Below, one piece after another: positions 60,675 to 64,000 of a stretch of 64,000 nt of DNA (positions within the stretch are counted from its first letter, which is position 1; each line of letters starts with the position of its first letter). The stretch is from Bifidobacterium olomucense (GTDB taxonomy: Bacteria > Actinomycetota > Actinomycetes > Actinomycetales > Bifidobacteriaceae), in assembly GCF_012932375.1 (NCBI RefSeq), contig NZ_JAAIIG010000003.1, positions 286,021-350,020 of the forward strand, in the 5' to 3' direction. Position numbers and translations under genes: made by a program. The notes under the pieces were generated by a model, which saw nothing but the letters and a program-made list of their open reading frames with translations, made no database searches and was not told where the DNA came from.

Positions 60675-61400
60675 TCAGGCGGTCAGATCGAAACCGAGTT
60701 TGGAAACAAACGCCTTGATAGAGGCCTCCAATTGTTTGTCGCTGCCGCGCTCGTAGCGGGCGCGATAGGCGACAACACACTTACCATCAGCGCTGGCGAC
60801 GTAAGCCACCTTGCGTCCCGCGCTGTTGCGGAAGTGGCGTATCTTGCCCAGCCCCTGAAGTTCCGGGCAATCCTTGGCCGGCATCAGATCGGGCAACGTC
60901 GCATAGGATACGGCCTTGGTGTTGATCTTGGGCGGTATCTCGGGTATCTCTGCCGTCACAGGCTCGGGTTCCTCGAAATGGTCGGGCATATCCCGGATAT
61001 CATCCACGCATTCCGCCTTGTTGCACACCCAACGCGCCGGCCAGAACTCAGCCTCGCTGTCACATGTGGCGTCCACCATTCGCGACGGCATGTAATGCCA
61101 TGCGCCCTCATCGGCCGTACCGCCCGACAGCATGCCGCCCGGATACGGGAGCTTGGGCATCTCGCTGGTGTTCTTCGTGAACCCGTTGGGCTGCGGTACG
61201 CAACTCCAGCCTTGGAACGACAGTATGGCGAGATAGCCGGCGAAACCGTATTCGCGAAACTCACGGCTCACATCATCCCATGAATACGAGTCGAAATCCT
61301 CGGACAGCTCCCACAGCTCACTACGCTTGTCACTGCCGTTGTCACGCGCCCACAGGACGCGCGTATTATCCGCGTTGACCCAAAAACCAGTCTTGTTCAT
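60675..61400 (-). CDS. hypothetical phage protein
   Basis: 241 residues, acidic, with several Trp and Cys (VCNKAECVDDIRDMPDHFEE). Middle region Pro-rich (TAEIPEIPPKIN). The C-terminal 80 residues (KIRHFRNSAGRKVAYVAS, YRARYERGSDKQLEASIKAFVSKLGF) look like a folded domain. GTGAGG precedes the ATG. Function unknown. Confidence 0.6.
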   Translation of the reverse strand: MNKTGFWVNADNTRVLWARDNGSDKRSELWELSEDFDSYSWDDVSREFREYGFAGYLAILSFQGWSCVPQPNGFTKNTSEMPKLPYPGGMLSGGTADEGAWHYMPSRMVDATCDSEAEFWPARWVCNKAECVDDIRDMPDHFEEPEPVTAEIPEIPPKINTKAVSYATLPDLMPAKDCPELQGLGKIRHFRNSAGRKVAYVASADGKCVVAYRARYERGSDKQLEASIKAFVSKLGFDLTA

Positions 61401-61426
61401 TTCATTTACCTCACTTTTAGAACAGT

Positions 61427-61446
61427 GGGCGGCAGCGGTGCCGCCC
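61427..61446. terminator. short GC-rich hairpin in the leader of the 241-residue gene
   Basis: GGGCGGCA (61427-61434) pairs with TGCCGCCC (61439-61446), with TTTTT on the upstream side of the minus strand. May be an attenuator or the end of the lipoprotein gene. Confidence 0.55.
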
Positions 61447-61464
61447 GGAAAAACTTTTGATCAG

Positions 61465-61683
61465 TTACCGTTGGGCGATCAAATCGCCATCATGGTAGAT
61501 GAACACGCCGGCACCCTTATGGTTGCCATGCGCGCTTGCATCCCAGTAACAGTAACCGGTCTGGCCACTGCCGTCCTCGTACTCGCAGGGCGGGATGCTT
61601 TGGGCCATGTCCACGCCGCAAGCCGACAGCACGAGCACGCCGGCGGCGAACAGCAATGTCAGAGACGCGAAGAATCTACGCAT
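61465..61683 (-). CDS. small lipoprotein
   Basis: 72 residues. Signal peptide with lipobox LSAC (Cys22), then a Gly/Tyr/Asp-rich exposed domain with two further Cys. Overlaps the upstream stop. A surface lipoprotein made by the prophage could block phage adsorption or DNA injection; this is inference. Confidence 0.7.
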   Translation of the reverse strand: MRRFFASLTLLFAAGVLVLSACGVDMAQSIPPCEYEDGSGQTGYCYWDASAHGNHKGAGVFIYHDGDLIAQR

Positions 61684-61925
61684 CACGCCACCGTCTCGGA
61701 AACATCATGCCGCTTCAGGATATCCGCGAACACGCCACCGTCAATCGCATTGATCGAGCCATAACCCGGCTTAGGTCCGGTAACATCAGGCCTACTCAGG
61801 TACTCGATGCACTCGGTCACGATACCGGCGATATCAAAATCTTCCGGCGATACCTTGCAGACCTCTAGATAGTCAAGAATCTCAGCCTCTATAAAAGCAC
61901 TGTCAACACTTGGATAGATACGCAT
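61683..61925 (-). CDS. hypothetical acidic protein
   Basis: 80 residues (FIEAEILDYLEVCKVSPEDF). AAGGAGTGTGGAATC precedes the ATG. No motif. Confidence 0.6.
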   Translation of the reverse strand: MRIYPSVDSAFIEAEILDYLEVCKVSPEDFDIAGIVTECIEYLSRPDVTGPKPGYGSINAIDGGVFADILKRHDVSETVA

Positions 61926-62019
61926 GATTCCACACTCCTTAGTGTGATTGAGAAATTATTGGATTGATTGCCCGAATGGGCTGGAAGCGTGGTATGAAGC
62001 GCCACGCTAACGCTATGAA

Positions 62020-62334
62020 TCAACGGTATTTATAGACGGAACACGTGCCGCGGAGCTCACCAATCTGAGCTTTCGTCATATGCTTCCACCCAAACTGTTG
62101 GATAAACTCACGAACATGTTTCACTGTCGTATTCGAGTAATCCCACGCAGGTAGCAAAGTCAGGTGATAATAGCCGCCCATAATATCGTCGGAAACAGTG
62201 GCGACGTGCGTACCGTAGCTGAAAAGCTCATAATCAAGCCCAGCGCCTTTACGCCAAACCTCAACGACGGCTTTACCACCAAACGATTTTTGGTTTGAAT
62301 GCGCGGCATCAAGCAAGTAAGAGCGTTCCATCAC
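62020..62334 (-). CDS. hypothetical protein
   Basis: 104 residues, beta-rich (GGKAVVEVWRKGAGLDYELFSYGTHVATV) with a C-terminal helix (FIQQFGWKHMTKAQIGELR). GTG 62334 or ATG 62331; the latter overlaps the upstream stop. No known function. Confidence 0.6.
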   Translation of the reverse strand: MMERSYLLDAAHSNQKSFGGKAVVEVWRKGAGLDYELFSYGTHVATVSDDIMGGYYHLTLLPAWDYSNTTVKHVREFIQQFGWKHMTKAQIGELRGTCSVYKYR

Positions 62335-62726
62335 GCCACCGCCTTACGGAGTGCCACCACATCCAAGTCGTCCCAGTCCTTATCATCCAAAAGGTCAGAC
62401 CACACCTGGCCGAAGACCCATGTGCGAACGTACACGTCCAACGTCTCCGCGTCTTCCATGACCTTAGCCATGTCCGCACCAAGGTCATTAATCACGAAGT
62501 CGGTGAAGTCACACCATTCATCACCGAAGATGAACGGACGCACATACTCGGCGGCTAGATACGAGTTGCAAGTGTATGAGCCGTTATCATTGCCGGTAAC
62601 AGCAAGCTCGCAATCATCACGAGCACTATCCACATCGCTGTAGTCCTCGTGGTTGTCGTCCAGCCAATCGAGAATATCGGACTGAACAGCCTCGAAATAA
62701 TCGTAGTTTTCGTTAAAGTTTTCCAT
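62331..62726 (-). CDS. very acidic hypothetical protein
   Basis: 131 residues, Asp/Glu-rich throughout (DILDWLDDNHEDYSDVDSARDDCELA). Such composition is seen in DNA-mimic anti-restriction proteins (ArdA-like), but no ArdA motif is clear. GTGAGG precedes ATG 62726, and this site can be sequestered (see 62733-62776). Confidence 0.65.
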   Translation of the reverse strand: MENFNENYDYFEAVQSDILDWLDDNHEDYSDVDSARDDCELAVTGNDNGSYTCNSYLAAEYVRPFIFGDEWCDFTDFVINDLGADMAKVMEDAETLDVYVRTWVFGQVWSDLLDDKDWDDLDVVALRKAVA

Positions 62727-62732
62727 GATTAA

Positions 62733-62776
62733 CCTCACTTCCATGTGAGGCAGTGCTAGAATATAGCATTGCCTCA
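62733..62776 (-). promoter_or_regulatory. mutually exclusive hairpins at the ribosome site of the acidic protein gene
   Basis: Stem A: 62746-62758 pairs with 62764-62776 (12 of 13). Stem B: 62745-62750 (CCTCAC on the mRNA) pairs with 62733-62738 (GTGAGG, the ribosome site). The two stems share 62746-62750, so only one can form. Confidence 0.5.
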
Positions 62777-62806
62777 AATTATCTCCCTTCTAATGGTTTG
62801 AAGCAC

Positions 62807-62836
62807 GCGGCTAAGAGGGCCTAATCTCTTAGCCGC
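62807..62836. terminator. terminator after the XRE gene
   Basis: Perfect 11-bp arms 62807-62817 and 62826-62836 (GCGGCTAAGAG) with an 8-base loop, just downstream of the minus-strand stop at 62844. Confidence 0.8.
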
Positions 62837-62843
62837 ATTTCTT

Positions 62844-63044
62844 TTACTCAGGCCACCCGTCCGTTAGTTCGTAAGGGTGGCACTGTAGCGCTCGGGATAA
62901 TCTCAGCGCATTGTCTAGCGTCATCGAATGTATGTCATATTGACCACACTCGTATCCGCTGATTGTCGTGCGAGCTATTCCGGTTTGTTTGGCTAACGCT
63001 GCCTGAGTCAGGCCGCGCGCCTTGCGCAATTCCTTAAGTCCCAT
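62844..63044 (-). CDS. XRE-family regulator
   Basis: 66 residues, one helix-turn-helix (GLTQAALAKQTGIARTTISGYECG). GAGGTGAG precedes the ATG. Probably controls the minus-strand accessory genes through palindromes near 63084 and 63167. Confidence 0.85.
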   Translation of the reverse strand: MGLKELRKARGLTQAALAKQTGIARTTISGYECGQYDIHSMTLDNALRLSRALQCHPYELTDGWPE

Positions 63045-63083
63045 AGACTCACCTCGCTTGTGTTCGGTAAGTCCGATTATGAC

Positions 63084-63182
63084 AGAATATTCTAACATTC
63101 GCATGTAGGAAACACTGTTGAGTTATCAAACTTTCAGATTGTTTTGCTCGATTGAGCTTGATAATTGATAGAATACTCTATC
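63084..63182. promoter_or_regulatory. operator-like palindromes upstream of the XRE gene
   Basis: AGAATATTCT (63084-63093) and GATAGA-ATAC-TCTATC (63167-63182) share AGAATA-type half-sites. TTATCAA/TTGATAA (63123-63129, 63158-63164) and GCTC/GAGC lie between. They cover the likely promoter of the gene starting at 63044. Confidence 0.5.
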
Positions 63183-63198
63183 ATTCTGTTTTAACAAA

Positions 63199-63228
63199 AT
63201 CGGCGTGTCGCAAACAACGCACGCCGAT
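63199..63228 (-). terminator. rho-independent terminator of the 80-residue XRE gene
   Basis: ATCGGCGTG (63199-63207) pairs with CACGCCGAT (63220-63228), followed on the minus strand by TTTTGTTAAAA. Confidence 0.8.
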
Positions 63229-63327
63229 CTGTCAAGCGCCTACATCACGCCATAAAGACAAGTGATGTAAGCCACCCATGATCACGCGCATAGGCAACGC
63301 GAAAAGGATTAAGAACGCACACGCACA

Positions 63328-63570
63328 CTATTTAGCGTCGTTTTCTTTCGAGCCCTCAGGACTCTCAATGAGTACCGCACGAACCTGACGCGCCAAAGCC
63401 TTACGACCAAAAGCCTCAAGAAAACGCAAGGCCATGTCTAACGTCATGTTCCCTACGTCTATAGCCCCAGTCTCATACGCGGCTATGCGGCCACGTGTCA
63501 TGCTGGGGACTTTGTCCGCTAACTGTTGCTGCGTCAAGCCCTTGCGGACTCGCTCACTCTTAATCGACAT
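63328..63570 (-). CDS. XRE-family regulator
   Basis: 80 residues. GLTQQQLADKVPSMTRGRIAAYETG is the helix-turn-helix; it shares NMTLDMALRFLEAFG with SMTLDNALRLSRAL of the neighbour at 62844, so the two are paralogues. GAGGTGGG precedes the ATG. Confidence 0.85.
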   Translation of the reverse strand: MSIKSERVRKGLTQQQLADKVPSMTRGRIAAYETGAIDVGNMTLDMALRFLEAFGRKALARQVRAVLIESPEGSKENDAK

Positions 63571-63645
63571 ACCCACCTCGCTATCCTTGGTGGGTTCGAT
63601 TTTACCCAAGGAGAGGCCGGAACCTTAACAGTCCCGGCCATATGG

Positions 63646-63777
63646 TCAGGCGGTGCAGTCAGCCGGCACACGCTGAGTTGATCCGTCGTCAAACACTAGG
63701 GTCATATCGCAATGCGCCTTATGGCATTTCTCACACCACCACACCACGCCGATTGCCTTATGCAGTTTCGGTGTCAT
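63646..63777 (-). CDS. 43-residue zinc-binding protein
   Basis: CEKCHKAHC plus His residues suggest zinc binding. AAGGAG lies about 10 bases before the ATG. The flanks carry two copies of GGTGGGTTCGATT (63589-63601, 63855-63868). Confidence 0.55.
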   Translation of the reverse strand: MTPKLHKAIGVVWWCEKCHKAHCDMTLVFDDGSTQRVPADCTA

Positions 63778-63927
63778 GGGGTAGTATCTCCTTGGGTAGA
63801 AATTGTTTCGGCTGTAGGTCATACGACTTACAGCCGTTTTCTTTTATCGAACCCTTAGGTGGGTTCGATTCCAGGGTTAAGTAAAGAAACGTGGGTCTTA
63901 TCCGCGCGTGTCATCGCGTGGCGTGGA

Positions 63928-64000
63928 TTATTTTGAGCGTCCTGCCCATCCTTTTCTGATGCCGAATCCGTTCTCGTAGGCATCGATGCCGACGGCCGGC
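63928..64000 (-). CDS. C-terminal end of a phage gene cut by the window
   Basis: The frame enters from the right edge and ends at TAA (63930-63928). The last 23 residues are DAYENGFGIRKGWAGRSK preceded by PAVGI. Codon use is coding-like, but the family cannot be judged from so little. Confidence 0.4.
   Translation of the reverse strand, partial: PAVGIDAYENGFGIRKGWAGRSK

Larger units (their letters stand above)
34440..64000. mobile_element. left 29.5 kb of an integrated temperate phage
   Basis: A tyrosine integrase is followed by divergent HTH regulators with shared operators, recombination genes, a replication initiator with iterons, an antirepressor and dozens of overlapping small genes of phage type. 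The left boundary is placed between the terminator at 34369 and the integrase. The right boundary is outside the window. Structural, packaging and lysis genes have not appeared by 64000. Confidence 0.85.

Noticed and set aside
59290..62726. Anti-restriction or anti-CRISPR proteins
   Set aside because: Several proteins are very acidic, but no ArdA or known Acr motif is visible; acidity alone is not enough to name them.
63836..63886. tRNA T-arm-like GGTTCGATTCC near the right end
   Set aside because: The flanking arms do not pair and there is no acceptor stem; the same phrase occurs at 63589 without tRNA context.

Overview
The window is a stretch of an actinobacterial chromosome whose core genes (a SepH-type division regulator with a ParC-type topoisomerase subunit, GH42 and GH43 glycosidases with a LacI regulator and an ABC sugar transporter that has no ATPase of its own) fit Bifidobacterium, probably the B. 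longum/breve group. The genus is inferred from gene content, high GC and gene style, not from a marker RNA gene. The left 34 kb is chromosome with accessory islands. The right 29.5 kb is the left part of an integrated temperate phage that runs off the right edge.

Left half. At 1-366 is the tail of a wall-anchored surface protein. sepH, a type I phosphodiesterase-like gene and parC follow (0.6-6 kb). At 6-9.2 kb is a small regulated ABC exporter operon: membrane protein, winged-helix repressor, a permease fused in frame to its ATPase, and a second permease. Its promoter carries two copies of an operator-like palindrome. Next come a degenerate response regulator, a zinc alcohol dehydrogenase, an AAA+/DUF4143 ATPase preceded by four 33-bp iterons, and a sugar O-acetyltransferase. 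At 14-24.2 kb is a plant-glycan utilisation locus: GH43, lipoprotein binding protein, two permeases, a GH35/42-like enzyme, LacI and GH42. A palindromic operator lies between GH43 and the transporter. A dead IS3-type element (24.2-25.7 kb) separates this from a TetR-controlled MFS exporter/lipocalin-like pair and a decayed MFS gene coupled to an ABC ATPase. Between 31 and 34.3 kb lies a graveyard of remnants: an HTH fragment, a Cys-rich protein cut by a nonsense codon, a gene behind a 10-codon leader ORF and hairpin, an orphan DUF1778 antitoxin, and an iron alcohol dehydrogenase with an internal deletion.

Prophage (about 34.5 kb to the end). A tyrosine integrase opens it. An immunity region follows: a membrane-anchored protein, and two divergent small HTH regulators around three ACCCAwwTGGGT operators. 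Then come two copies of an unusual convergent overlapping gene pair and a band-7/SPFH membrane protein. A long plus-strand early operon follows, with overlapping start/stop codons: two ParB-like proteins, DivIVA-like protein, PD-(D/E)XK exonuclease, ERF annealing protein, SSB, HNH nuclease, WhiB, RusA and many Zn-ribbon miniproteins. It continues with a replication initiator that carries its own iteron origin, an antirepressor and small membrane proteins. From 57.3 kb everything is on the minus strand: a small alarmone synthetase with flanking small genes, a DinJ/YafQ toxin-antitoxin pair, acidic small proteins, a lipoprotein and two XRE regulators. No packaging, head or tail genes are in view, so they must lie beyond the right edge if the phage is complete.
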